Below, one piece after another: positions 25,256-34,393 of a stretch of DNA of 64,000 nucleotides. Both the position numbers and the translations under genes were made by a program. Below the pieces are notes generated by a model. That model was not told the origin of the DNA. It ran no database searches and was given only the letters and a program-made list of their open reading frames with translations. Source of the stretch: Eubacterium sp. 1001713B170207_170306_E7 (GTDB lineage: Bacteria; Bacillota; Clostridia; Eubacteriales; Eubacteriaceae); assembly GCF_015547515.1 (NCBI RefSeq), contig NZ_JADMVE010000001.1, forward strand, positions 558,406-622,405, given 5' to 3'. The stretch's first letter is position 1. Each line of letters begins with the position of its first letter.

Positions 25256-27739
25256 ATGGAAAAAGATAATAAAAGAATCCTTCAGCTGGCTCTGTTGCAC
25301 ACTATCGGTTTGCTGGTGAGCCGGGCCGAAGGGACACATACCCCAGTTGAGAGCGGTATCGCCTTTTTAAATGAACAACTCGAGGAGTCATTGCGAGTGC
25401 TGGCCGAGGCGCCAATCGCTTTGAATAATGAGAAAATAGAAGCATCTGTGTCACCAGACAGGAGCCTTTACCAATTGATCAGCGAAGCGGGAAAGATCGC
25501 CCTGGCAAGCGATACGCTGCTTCAGGAAAATCTGTCAGTCCAAAACCCGGCTGCATCACTTGAAAGTGTCTTTGATACATTGGCCAATGAACGAGAACCC
25601 ATTCCAGGGGGAAAAGCAGAAGCGCCGGATTATGCGGCCCTCATCGAAGCTTTTAAATCAGGCTTAGAAACCTTGCAGAAACAAGCGCTCCCGCCGAATG
25701 GCTTACTCCAGGTTTTAGAACGTGTGGCGGCCGAAGTGCCGTTGCTGACAAATACACCCGGGCAGCAGGATATTTCAGTCTATGACTATACCAAAATGAC
25801 GACTGCCATCGCGACAGCACTACACGCCTACCATGAAGATAGTCAGACACTGGAGTGTGCTGAGCTCGCAAACGACCATGAGCGTCAGGTCAATAAGTTT
25901 CTGTTCGTGTCAGGAACTATTTTCGGCATACAGAAATTCATTTATACCATCAGCAGCACCAAAGCCATGAAATCACTCCGTGGCCGATCCTTTTTCCTGG
26001 AGATCCTCGTGGAAAATTTGATCGATGATCTGCTTGAAAAGCTGTCCTTATGCAGAGCTAACGCCCTGTACACAGGCGGCGGCCATTTTTACCTGTTGCT
26101 CCCCAATACCCAGGAAGCCAATGAATGGATCGAGAAAGCACAGGCCATCATCAATGACCAGCTGCTTGAGCGCTATGGCCTGTCAATGTATCTTGCCATC
26201 GCTGCAGTGCCCTGTTCATCCGTCGAATTGGCCAATGGGTTTACAGATGAAGCAAGAAAAAACCAAACCGGCGCACTCTATGACCGGGTCAATAAAAAGC
26301 TGTCAGAAGCAAAATTTCATCGTTATACTGAAGAAAACCTCAAAGCCCTTTTTGATCCCGACAGCAGTCTGAACGCAAACCAAAAGGATGGCAGAGAGTG
26401 TAACGTATGCCACCGATCCACAAAAGATTTGAAAGCGTGGGAAGAAGGCGAGGGTGAAATCTGCAAAAGCTGCGCCAACTTTATCCAATTAGGGGATCAT
26501 ATTGTGCGGTTTGATGAGGCGCGCACACCGTTGATTGTCATCTATCCAGATACAGAAAAAGATAATGAAGCCATTTTTCTTCCAACGCTGGAGCCCGAAC
26601 AAAAATACATCCTGGACATCGAACCAATGAAATCTTTCATTGATCAGAAAAATCCAAAGACTTACCATCACATCTATGCGGCAAATGCGTATCAGCTCAA
26701 CATTGAAGACTGCTACCGACTATTGCTCGCCAACTATAATATCCCCTCACAGGACGAAACAGGCCATTTAATCGAGTTTGAAGAGCTGGCCAATCGCAGT
26801 GAAGGCGCGAAACGGCTGGCAGTGATGCGCGCAGACGTGGATAACCTTGGAGCCACCTTTGTAAATGGCTTTATCAGAGAACCGCGTGGCCAAACACCCC
26901 ATTGTGAGGTGAGTATTGTCCGTTACGCCGCCCTGTCGCGGCAGCTGTCCGTATTCTTCAAAGAAAAAGTCAATACGCTCTGCCAGGACAGCCAAGCGGA
27001 AACAGCCACCCAGCTACCGGGAAAATCAGTAAATCCTGAAAAAAGACGCTTAGTTATCGTCTACTCTGGAGGGGATGATATGTTTGTCATCGGTACCTGG
27101 GAAGACACCATCGAATTCAGTTTGGATCTGCAGAAAGCCTTTGAAGCTTACACACATGGAAAGCTAAGCTTTTCCGCAGGCATCGGACTCTTTCACTGCA
27201 CCTATCCTGTTTCCAGGATGGCCGAGGATACCGAAGTGCTCGAGAGCGAAGCAAAAGAATGGGATCACTGGCGGCGTCCTGAAGAAAGAGAACGCATTCC
27301 ACACAAGAACAACATCGCGTTATTCGGAGAGCGAACCCCAGAGGATCGGCAGAACCATATTTACACCTGGCCCGATTTTGAACAATATGTCCTATCCGAT
27401 AAATTCAAAGCCCTGACCGAATGGTTTGTCCAGGGACTTGACAAAAATGGGCAGCCCCTTGAAGCAGGAAACAGCTTCATCTATCGTCTGAAAAATCTAT
27501 TTGAAACCGCCAGTCCCCAGAATATTAACATTGCCAGGCTGGCCTATGAGATCGGAAGGCGCAAGCCATCCGCCGCTGCCCCAAAACCCCTCAGGGATAC
27601 CTATTACGACTTCAGAGAGAGAATATACCAGTGGATACAGAACGATTGGGATCGTAAGGAATTTATCACAGCAGTGACCATCTTTATCTTTTTACATCGG
27701 GAGAAACCAGAAGGAGGAGGGAACAAAGAACATGAGTGA
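25256..27739 (+). CDS. cas10: Type III-A Cas10/Csm1, HD motif degenerate, GGDD intact
   Basis: 827 residues. The N-terminal position of the HD nuclease reads LLHTIGLLVSRAEGTH, so the catalytic HD is H15-T16 and the DNase is probably dead. A zinc-ribbon-like CNVCHR...CKSC lies near residue 380. The second palm domain has YSGGDDMF with GGDD at 605-608, so synthesis of cyclic oligoadenylate (or a related ATP-derived messenger) should be retained. ATG at 25256 lacks a well-placed ribosome binding site; an in-frame TAA at 25235 limits alternatives. First gene of csm. Confidence 0.92.
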   Translation: MEKDNKRILQLALLHTIGLLVSRAEGTHTPVESGIAFLNEQLEESLRVLAEAPIALNNEKIEASVSPDRSLYQLISEAGKIALASDTLLQENLSVQNPAASLESVFDTLANEREPIPGGKAEAPDYAALIEAFKSGLETLQKQALPPNGLLQVLERVAAEVPLLTNTPGQQDISVYDYTKMTTAIATALHAYHEDSQTLECAELANDHERQVNKFLFVSGTIFGIQKFIYTISSTKAMKSLRGRSFFLEILVENLIDDLLEKLSLCRANALYTGGGHFYLLLPNTQEANEWIEKAQAIINDQLLERYGLSMYLAIAAVPCSSVELANGFTDEARKNQTGALYDRVNKKLSEAKFHRYTEENLKALFDPDSSLNANQKDGRECNVCHRSTKDLKAWEEGEGEICKSCANFIQLGDHIVRFDEARTPLIVIYPDTEKDNEAIFLPTLEPEQKYILDIEPMKSFIDQKNPKTYHHIYAANAYQLNIEDCYRLLLANYNIPSQDETGHLIEFEELANRSEGAKRLAVMRADVDNLGATFVNGFIREPRGQTPHCEVSIVRYAALSRQLSVFFKEKVNTLCQDSQAETATQLPGKSVNPEKRRLVIVYSGGDDMFVIGTWEDTIEFSLDLQKAFEAYTHGKLSFSAGIGLFHCTYPVSRMAEDTEVLESEAKEWDHWRRPEERERIPHKNNIALFGERTPEDRQNHIYTWPDFEQYVLSDKFKALTEWFVQGLDKNGQPLEAGNSFIYRLKNLFETASPQNINIARLAYEIGRRKPSAAAPKPLRDTYYDFRERIYQWIQNDWDRKEFITAVTIFIFLHREKPEGGGNKEHE

Positions 27740-28259
27740 AACAGCCCAGAAAAAGTCCGAAAACTCAAAAAAGCAAAATGTCGCAATCGGGACGTCAATA
27801 ACCCTTGAACGATTAGAAAAAGAACAGATCAGCGTCATTGCAGAAGCAGTAATAAAAGACATCAATGACGAAAAGAAAGAAGCCACAGCGAACCAGATTC
27901 GAAATTTTTTAACCGATATGGTATCCATTCGAAATCAATTGGAATCTAACAAAACGGGTCAGGAAGAGGGGAAAAAAACTGCAAACAGTAGGTCTTTAGT
28001 AAAGGATATGATGAAAAAGCTGGATAGTCTGAAGATGCATTTGGTCTATCAGGCGGCCCGCAATAATGGAAATCTAAAGAACTTGATGAAAAAAGCAAAT
28101 CTGGTGTACCTGATTGATACAATCATAAAAAAGAGTGCCGAGGATGCAAGCAGCCAAAATACAACCGGCAAAGATATTGCGAAAAATTTTTATCTTCTAG
28201 CGAACTATGTTGAGGCCTTGATTGCCTATCATAAATATTACGAGTCAGAGAAGGTGTAA
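27732..28259 (+). CDS. csm2: Type III-A effector small subunit Csm2
   Basis: 175 residues, helical, overlapping cas10 by 8 bases with GGAGGAGGG upstream. The C-terminal half (TNSRSLVKDMMKKLDSLKM-like helices, then KDIAKNFYLLANYVEALIAY) matches the Csm2 helical bundle. The first ~80 residues are longer than usual. Csm2 lines the belly of the interference complex along the crRNA-target duplex. Confidence 0.85.
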   Translation: MSETAQKKSENSKKQNVAIGTSITLERLEKEQISVIAEAVIKDINDEKKEATANQIRNFLTDMVSIRNQLESNKTGQEEGKKTANSRSLVKDMMKKLDSLKMHLVYQAARNNGNLKNLMKKANLVYLIDTIIKKSAEDASSQNTTGKDIAKNFYLLANYVEALIAYHKYYESEKV

Positions 28260-29074
28260 TGATGAGTGCAGAGAACATGAAACGATATATAACATTGCTG
28301 GGGAAAGTAGTTATAAGCGGAACAATAACGCTCAAGACAGGAATGCTCATTGGAGGGGGATCAGACTTTTCAGCCATTGGAACCGTTGATAAGGTCGTCA
28401 TAAGAGATCCCTTGAAAAGAGAACCCATCATTCCAGGAAGTACACTCAAGGGAAAACTGCGCCATTTACTGGAACGGCGTTACTGCTGGGACAACGAAGA
28501 AGAAGTTACTGAATTACAAAGCAACCTGGAAACAGAAAACACTGAAGGGAAAAAAGCAGAAGAAAAACAGGAAAGTTTTAATCAGAAATATGATGCGTTC
28601 ATGAAAAACGAGCCCGTTGTTATAAAACGCCTTTTTGGGACAAGTGATAAGGAGATGGCCATTGCGGCGCGGCTCCAGTTTTCCGATTGCTTTATTAAAA
28701 AAGAAAGCCTTGAACAGTTGAAACAGTTGGATACAGATTTGTACTTAACGGAAATTAAATTTGAAAACACCATTAATCGGGTAACCGGTATTGCCAATCC
28801 CCGACAGTTTGAGCGTGTACCCGCCGGCACACAATTTGACCTTCAAATCATCTATAATATTGAAAACATTGATGAGATAAATGAGGATATGATGACTTTA
28901 TGTGACGCCTTTGATACGCTGGAATATGACTACCTCGGAAGTTCAGGGACAAGAGGTTATGGACAGCTCGCAATCGAAAATAGACAAACAGAAATAAAAG
29001 CGTATAAAAAAAGCGCTGAAGAGCTTATAGAGTTAAAGCTAAATGAGATTCTCGATGGAAAATCGCGGGATTAA
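28259..29074 (+). CDS. csm3: Type III-A Csm3 (Cas7-type backbone RNase)
   Basis: 271 residues; ATG at 28259 overlaps the csm2 stop. GMLIGGGSDFSAIGTVD and PIIPGSTLKGKLRHLLERRY are the Csm3 signature. Asp44 in GTVD aligns with the catalytic aspartate that cuts target RNA every six bases, so RNase activity should remain. A lysine/glutamate-rich insertion occupies about residues 85-110. Confidence 0.93.
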   Translation: MMSAENMKRYITLLGKVVISGTITLKTGMLIGGGSDFSAIGTVDKVVIRDPLKREPIIPGSTLKGKLRHLLERRYCWDNEEEVTELQSNLETENTEGKKAEEKQESFNQKYDAFMKNEPVVIKRLFGTSDKEMAIAARLQFSDCFIKKESLEQLKQLDTDLYLTEIKFENTINRVTGIANPRQFERVPAGTQFDLQIIYNIENIDEINEDMMTLCDAFDTLEYDYLGSSGTRGYGQLAIENRQTEIKAYKKSAEELIELKLNEILDGKSRD

Positions 29075-29088
29075 TAGAAGGTGACACC

Positions 29089-30057
29089 ATGTCCGTTGAA
29101 ATATACTATTTGCGTTTTACAAGCCCTGTCCGTTGGGGGAGCGATTATGACCGAGGGAGTTTAGACCGTGCAGCCTTTACCTGCCATTCGGACACACTAT
29201 TCAGTGCGATTTGTAATGAATGGATTAAGATCAATGGTGAAGCGTCATTAGAAAAATTGTTCAGCAGTGTGCACAATAATCAATTTCGCATCTCCGACCT
29301 GCTGCCTTATAAAGAGAAAAAATGCTATCTGCCAAAGCCAGAGGGCCTGTACTTAAAAAAGACCATCCCTCCAGAAACCTTCAAACAGGTAAAGAAATTA
29401 GACTATCTGTCACTGGAAGATTTTGAGCAATACCTCAGGGAAATTTTTAATGCGGATAACCCACTATCTACCTACACCAAACCGCGCTTCGTTTTGGATT
29501 ACAGCAACACCAAGGTCAATACCAAAGGAACGCATTCCCGACCCTATCTGGTCTCTGCCTATGAATTTCTGGAAAATGCCGGTCTGTATTTTTTGGTCGA
29601 TATACCAGAAAACCTTAGGGCAGAATTATTAAAAGTCATGGAGAGCCTTCAGACCACAGGACTGGGGGGCAAGCGCAGCATTGGGTATGGCCAATTTGAC
29701 GTTGAACGCCATGTCGAAACTGAAACCGCTGCTTTAGAAACTGAAAAGATCCTGTACCGGCGGATCAGCAAAGAAGAAGGGCCCTTCATGAACCTCTCGC
29801 TGGTTCTGCCAAAGCCAGAAGAGATTAAGAAAATTTTAGATGAAGATTGTTATATCAGCTTGCTTGAAAGAAAGGGCTTTGTGCAGCCAATAGGCCTAAA
29901 AAGAAAGTCCGTCACAATGATACAAACCGGCTCAATTCTAAAGGAAAAAATCGAAGGAACACTGGCCGATGTATCGCCAGATCAGGTCGGAGAGGATCGA
30001 AGCATTCAGAAAGTATATCGTTATGGGAAAGGGTTTTACTTAGGTTTAGGCATATGA
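29089..30057 (+). CDS. csm4: Type III-A Csm4 (Cas5-type)
   Basis: 322 residues. RAAFTCHSDTLFSAICNEW near the N-terminus and TTGLGGKRSIGYGQFDV in the middle are typical of Csm4, which caps the 5' tag of the crRNA and contacts Cas10. It overlaps csm5 by four bases (ATGA). Confidence 0.92.
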   Translation: MSVEIYYLRFTSPVRWGSDYDRGSLDRAAFTCHSDTLFSAICNEWIKINGEASLEKLFSSVHNNQFRISDLLPYKEKKCYLPKPEGLYLKKTIPPETFKQVKKLDYLSLEDFEQYLREIFNADNPLSTYTKPRFVLDYSNTKVNTKGTHSRPYLVSAYEFLENAGLYFLVDIPENLRAELLKVMESLQTTGLGGKRSIGYGQFDVERHVETETAALETEKILYRRISKEEGPFMNLSLVLPKPEEIKKILDEDCYISLLERKGFVQPIGLKRKSVTMIQTGSILKEKIEGTLADVSPDQVGEDRSIQKVYRYGKGFYLGLGI

Positions 30058-31226
30058 TTATATCCGGAAAAAACGAAATGACAGCGACCATTAAGTTAAA
30101 AACAGTGACGCCCGTGTTCATTGGCTCAGGAAAGAGCTTTACATCAAACAAGGATTTTATGGCAAATAGCAGAGGCAGCAATCTGAATTTTGTGAATCAG
30201 AAAAAATTGGAGCAATGGATTTATGAAAATAAAAAGAGTAAGACTTTTAGTGACTATTTAGCAGGTAAAAGCGCGTTACTCTATCACTGGTTAAATGAAC
30301 AGGAGATACAGCAGGACGAATTCTTGCAAATAGTGGGAAGCCGAACAGTTACTGCAAATACAGATATTGGAAATGCGAGAAGAATAGGTTCCGTGGCTGC
30401 CTTTATCCGCGACGCATATGGAAAACCTTACATCCCAGGCACTTCCCTGAAAGGCGCAATTAATAATGTGTTGAAATGTCATTTTTTGATAAACAATGAC
30501 AACAAAAGTGATAAAGTTTATTTTGAAGAAAAACGGCAGGAAATAATAAACGTCTTCGAAGAAAACAGTGATGCAAGAGGAACGAAAATTAAACAGACGT
30601 TAACCCAAATTGGAGATGATCTGGACGCTTATCTTGAGCAACGATTTTTTTCAGGTTTTAACACGAAGTCGTTTTTACCATCGCCTGTTTTAATCAGTGA
30701 CTCCAATCATGTAGAAGAAAGCCAGTTAGAGATCTATCAGAAGCATGATTATATCCTAAGCGAAAATCTTGATGGAAAAGATAATTGGCTGCCATTTTAT
30801 CGCGAGTGCCTTTGTGAAAAAATAGAGTTTACATTTCAAGCGCGCTTTGATTTTGATCGAATCACAGAAATTGACAATTTCGAAGATTTAAAAAATGCGC
30901 TTAGAATACAAAAACAGCTATTGTTGGATGAAGATGGGATTTATTCCAAATTTTATGATGAGATAAAAAAATTTATTCCGCCAGCTATAATAAACCGAAA
31001 AAGTTTAATTTTCTTATTTTTGGGAGGGGGTACAGGCTTTCATACGAAAACTCTGTTAGCTGCCCTTTTTAATAACGATGATGCCTTTCAAAGAGTGACA
31101 CACAATATTTTGGATATGGTCAAAAGACGCGGCGAGGAAGATTTTGCTCCCCACACCATTAAACTGGCAAATGATAAGATGATGGGGATTTGTAAATTAG
31201 AGCTGGAGGTCGGAGACAATGCTTAA
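30054..31226 (+). CDS. csm5: Type III-A Csm5
   Basis: 390 residues. TVTPVFIGSGKSFTSNKDF, PYIPGTSLKGAINNVL and the late FLFLGGGTGFHTKTLL are Csm5 hallmarks. It is a RAMP subunit at the 3' end of the crRNA that recruits host nucleases for trimming. It overlaps csm4 and cas6, so the operon is tightly coupled. Confidence 0.92.
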   Translation: MIISGKNEMTATIKLKTVTPVFIGSGKSFTSNKDFMANSRGSNLNFVNQKKLEQWIYENKKSKTFSDYLAGKSALLYHWLNEQEIQQDEFLQIVGSRTVTANTDIGNARRIGSVAAFIRDAYGKPYIPGTSLKGAINNVLKCHFLINNDNKSDKVYFEEKRQEIINVFEENSDARGTKIKQTLTQIGDDLDAYLEQRFFSGFNTKSFLPSPVLISDSNHVEESQLEIYQKHDYILSENLDGKDNWLPFYRECLCEKIEFTFQARFDFDRITEIDNFEDLKNALRIQKQLLLDEDGIYSKFYDEIKKFIPPAIINRKSLIFLFLGGGTGFHTKTLLAALFNNDDAFQRVTHNILDMVKRRGEEDFAPHTIKLANDKMMGICKLELEVGDNA

Positions 31227-31962
31227 CCATATTGAATTACATTTACAGTCCGAACTCCCCTTTAATTATCATATGGGGTCTTTGTTCCATGGATTCTTAA
31301 TGGAGCGTGTGAGCAGCGACTATGGTGTTTTTCTGCACGAGAACCAGTTAAAGCCCTTCAGTCAGTATTTTCGGATGCACAGAGATCCCAAGCAAGCTAC
31401 GTGGCAGGTGTCAACCCTTGATGCGTTAGCTTACGAGCAGCTTCTGCAGCCATTGCTATCTTTAGAGCAGATTGAGCTAAAGTATAACGGACTGACCGCA
31501 GATGTGGCGTCGGTCAAAAAGTTCAAGCCAGCCACTTATGAAGCGTTGCTGGATCAGTGTCTCGTAACACAAAAGCCAAAGCGAGTCGTCAAGATTACCT
31601 TTGAAACTGTGACGGCCTTCCGATCAGACAAGAAGTATATTCTTTTTCCTCAAATGCACATGCTTTTTCACAATCTGGCATCCCGTTGGGACGCCTATTC
31701 CGGCCCATTAAAAGTCTATGATCGGGAGATCATTTATGAGCTGGCCGAAAGCACAGAGGTGATTGAGTATCGGCTGCGGACAAACCGCTTGCAAATTGGA
31801 AAAGGCTTTGTAAAAGGGTTTAGCGGCGAAGCCGTGCTAAAACTGGATGGCCCAGACAGCATCGTCCGGCTTGGAAATCTTTTGCTACACTACGCGAACT
31901 TTGCCGGTATTGGTATTAAAACAACCCTTGGAATGGGCGGCGTACATATTAATTTTGATTAA
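31219..31962 (+). CDS. cas6: Cas6 pre-crRNA endoribonuclease
   Basis: 247 residues, two ferredoxin-like folds. The C-terminal glycine-rich loop FAGIGIKTTLGMGGV is the Cas6 signature. It should cut within the 37-base repeats and leave a short 3'-repeat-derived tag ending in GTTTATAC. No cas1/cas2 follows, so spacer acquisition must come from elsewhere or be lost. Confidence 0.88.
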   Translation: MLNHIELHLQSELPFNYHMGSLFHGFLMERVSSDYGVFLHENQLKPFSQYFRMHRDPKQATWQVSTLDALAYEQLLQPLLSLEQIELKYNGLTADVASVKKFKPATYEALLDQCLVTQKPKRVVKITFETVTAFRSDKKYILFPQMHMLFHNLASRWDAYSGPLKVYDREIIYELAESTEVIEYRLRTNRLQIGKGFVKGFSGEAVLKLDGPDSIVRLGNLLLHYANFAGIGIKTTLGMGGVHINFD

Positions 31963-31968
31963 AAGGAA

Positions 31969-32994
31969 ATGAAAATGAAGTTGAATAAATTAAATGATAC
32001 AGCAGAACATATGGAAAGACTTACCTTTGTATTTTGCTTGGTGTTACTGACAGTATTTATCGTGATTGGCTTCAGCCTACTCACATCCATGGAAAAAACG
32101 GAATCGGAAATAGAATCTGTTCAAAACAAAATAACAGCCATCGAAAGTTCTGGAGATGAAAATAAAACTTTGGAGCAAACCCATTTGAATTTTATAGAAA
32201 ACGAGATGGTGCGGCACCAGGATTTCATTGAGACACAGCGCCAGCATCTTGTGTGGTTGATCTCCTTGATCGGTGCAATCGGCATTTTTCTGCTTGGATT
32301 TTTTGGTTTTAGAACGAGAGCTGAAATACAAGATACGATTGCTAAGCAGGAGTTGGATATTTCAGAGTCTGGAATCAATCACTATATTGGCGGCAATCAA
32401 AATCGGCAATATCTTGAAAAAGCCATTGAGAGAGAGCGAAAAGCTCAAAAGGCACAAACTCTTTTTCTTCAAACCAATTATCGAGAATTAAAAATGACGA
32501 ATAAAAATAATCAAAATCCTGGGGAAATTTATTTTGAAGACCCCAAAAAAACTTACTTATATGTCAATACCTTTTTAAATCACCTTCCTGTTAAAGAGGA
32601 AAACACCCAGACATGGACACTCGATTATGAAGACTGTATAGAAATTACATCGCAAAATGATCTTGAAATAAAAGATGATATTACAAACAAATATAAAGAA
32701 GCTATTGAGAAAATACTGGATGGACATGATCTTGTTATCTATGAGATTCCGAACCGTAAAACCGGAGAAAATAAAGACAAAAAATATAATGAAGAATTGG
32801 AAAAAGTTAAAAATGCGGACTTCGAGTTATGTAAATTGATTTGTAATTATTGTGATAAAAAACGAATATACTGTATTGTTTACACAAATAAAGGATATAT
32901 TCAGGCTTTAGATAATTCATTTTATACAACGTATGCAAACTGTGAAATTAACATTATTCAAACAGCTACGACGATCCTTAATTTAATGATGTAA
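31969..32994 (+). CDS. Two-helix membrane protein, candidate type III ancillary effector
   Basis: 341 residues, 6 bp after cas6 and the last gene of the operon. Helix 1 spans residues 18-38 and helix 2 spans 94-114. Between them lies an acidic coiled-coil-like loop; the positively charged N-terminus should be inside. A lysine-rich helix (about 145-170) follows. Then comes an alpha/beta domain (about 190-341) with strands TYLYVNTFL, DLVIYEIP and RIYCIVYT. I do not recognise a CARF, SAVED, HEPN or CorA domain. The position replaces csm6, so a messenger-gated membrane effector is inferred. ATG at 31975 is an alternative start. Confidence 0.6.
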   Translation: MKMKLNKLNDTAEHMERLTFVFCLVLLTVFIVIGFSLLTSMEKTESEIESVQNKITAIESSGDENKTLEQTHLNFIENEMVRHQDFIETQRQHLVWLISLIGAIGIFLLGFFGFRTRAEIQDTIAKQELDISESGINHYIGGNQNRQYLEKAIERERKAQKAQTLFLQTNYRELKMTNKNNQNPGEIYFEDPKKTYLYVNTFLNHLPVKEENTQTWTLDYEDCIEITSQNDLEIKDDITNKYKEAIEKILDGHDLVIYEIPNRKTGENKDKKYNEELEKVKNADFELCKLICNYCDKKRIYCIVYTNKGYIQALDNSFYTTYANCEINIIQTATTILNLMM

Positions 32995-33089
32995 TGATGA
33001 AAGTTAAATTTGATAATTTGATAAAAAGCACAATAAATTAGAGTCTTTTTAGTTTACATAAATAATTACATTTTGTTCGATCCAATGAA

Positions 33090-33159
33090 CAAAAAACGCC
33101 AATCGCTCATTTTTTTGCACCTCTGAGGCCCCTGTTTATGCGGGCTCTGGAGGGGTGCT
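33090..33159 (+). promoter_or_regulatory. Leader of CRISPR array 3
   Basis: Shares CAATCGCTCATTTTTTTGCA, GGCCCCTGTT and GGGGTGCT with the other two leaders. The homology is shorter on the left. Confidence 0.7.
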
Positions 33160-33347
33160 GTCAGAACAGGTACCCTGTAGAAAGGGACGTTTATACAATA
33201 TGAAGTTCTCTCTGAATGCATGCTGCTTCTTTTTTTGTAAAAACAGGTACCCTGTGGAAAGGGACGTTTATACAAGGTTACAATATAGTATATTCCTTTT
33301 GATAACGAAGGTAAGAACAGGTACCCTGTGGAAAGGGACAAACAAAA
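33160..33347 (+). CRISPR. CRISPR array 3: three repeats, two spacers
   Basis: Repeats start at 33160, 33237 and 33311; spacers are 40 and 37 bases. Repeat 1 has loop GTAGAA and repeats 2-3 have GTGGAA between CCCT and AGGG. Repeats 2 and 3 begin GTAA rather than GTCA, and the last repeat loses its 3' end. Confidence 0.94.
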
Positions 33348-33378
33348 AAGGAACCACTGATTTTAAGTGGTTCTTTTT
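33345..33378 (+). terminator. Terminator after CRISPR array 3
   Basis: GAACCACT and AGTGGTTC pair around a 7-base loop; A-rich on the left and six T residues on the right. Confidence 0.8.
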
Positions 33379-33506
33379 TATTTGTTAAAGTGAAAAACGT
33401 AATAGTTAATAAAAAAATATCCTTAAAATCCTTATAAATTATATAAACGTTTTACTTTACGGCGTATATAGCGTATAATAAGCATATAAAGTGAGGTGGT
33501 CGTAGA

Positions 33507-34382
33507 ATGAACAACGATTTTATAAAAAACATGCGAACCTTTTTAGGGATGACCCAAAAGAATCTGGCGGACGCTTCCGGTGTTAATATCCGTCAGATCC
33601 AGAGAATCGAAAAGGGGGAAACCGATGCAAACAAGCTTGCTCTGAAGAATGCGGTCGCTTTGATGGATGCTTTAGGCGTTGAAGATGTCCATTTGCTTTT
33701 ATTCAATAAAAATCAAGACCAGATGGAGGACTATATCAACCGGAAAAACTATACGCGGCAGCAGCTTGCCTTATTTTATCTGGGCTGCGCTTCTGTGGAT
33801 ACCGGCTATTTTCGAACCTGTTTTGAGCAAAACGAAGTAGAACAATTTCACCAAAAAGCATTAACCCTTCGGCAGATTGAAAAAGCTGCCATGTCCATTG
33901 CAGCCAAGGCACACCAGAGAATGAAAGGATTAGGCCCTTACAGCACGTTTTACGCGATTTTTGATCAAGAAGCCGATGCGTGGTCATTGGAGGGAAGTGA
34001 AAATGCCCATTACTTCCGTGAGGGAATGCTGGTATGTTTTGCGATATTCAGCTATACTCAGCTGTTTGGCGGAAAATTTGAACGAAAAGGAGAAACACCG
34101 ATGAACGAAAATGTGGCTTATGCGGAAAAAGAAAGCATTTGTGGCGGCGGTTACCCGGATCTGAACATTGGGGATCGCGTCGCTCTGGGAGAAGTTTGGA
34201 GCGGTGAGGGGGAAAACCCCATGGATGATCTGTATGAAGACGAAACATCCTACTCCTACTTTATAAAAGATAATGAGTGGATCAATTACGTCTTTAAGCC
34301 CACGGGCAAAAAGGTTGATTCAGACGCATATTCTGAAGACGCCTGGGACGAAGTCGAAATCACAAACATTGAAATTCTATAA
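33507..34382 (+). CDS. XRE-family regulator with unknown C-terminal domain
   Basis: 291 residues. HTH at about 5-60 (LGMTQKNLADASGVNIRQIQ). The rest is unfamiliar: a helical middle with MSIAAKAHQRMKGLGPYSTF and an acidic end. GAGGTGG precedes the ATG, and GCGTATATAGCGTATA just upstream may be its operator. It runs 11 bp ahead of the Cas8b-like gene and so probably governs it. Confidence 0.7.
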   Translation: MNNDFIKNMRTFLGMTQKNLADASGVNIRQIQRIEKGETDANKLALKNAVALMDALGVEDVHLLLFNKNQDQMEDYINRKNYTRQQLALFYLGCASVDTGYFRTCFEQNEVEQFHQKALTLRQIEKAAMSIAAKAHQRMKGLGPYSTFYAIFDQEADAWSLEGSENAHYFREGMLVCFAIFSYTQLFGGKFERKGETPMNENVAYAEKESICGGGYPDLNIGDRVALGEVWSGEGENPMDDLYEDETSYSYFIKDNEWINYVFKPTGKKVDSDAYSEDAWDEVEITNIEIL

Positions 34383-34393
34383 AAGGAGCCAAC

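Noticed and set aside
25256-33000. Possible cas1/cas2 or csm6 in the type III locus
   Set aside because: Every frame was considered; none shows Cas1, Cas2, HEPN or CARF features, so their absence from the window is reported instead.
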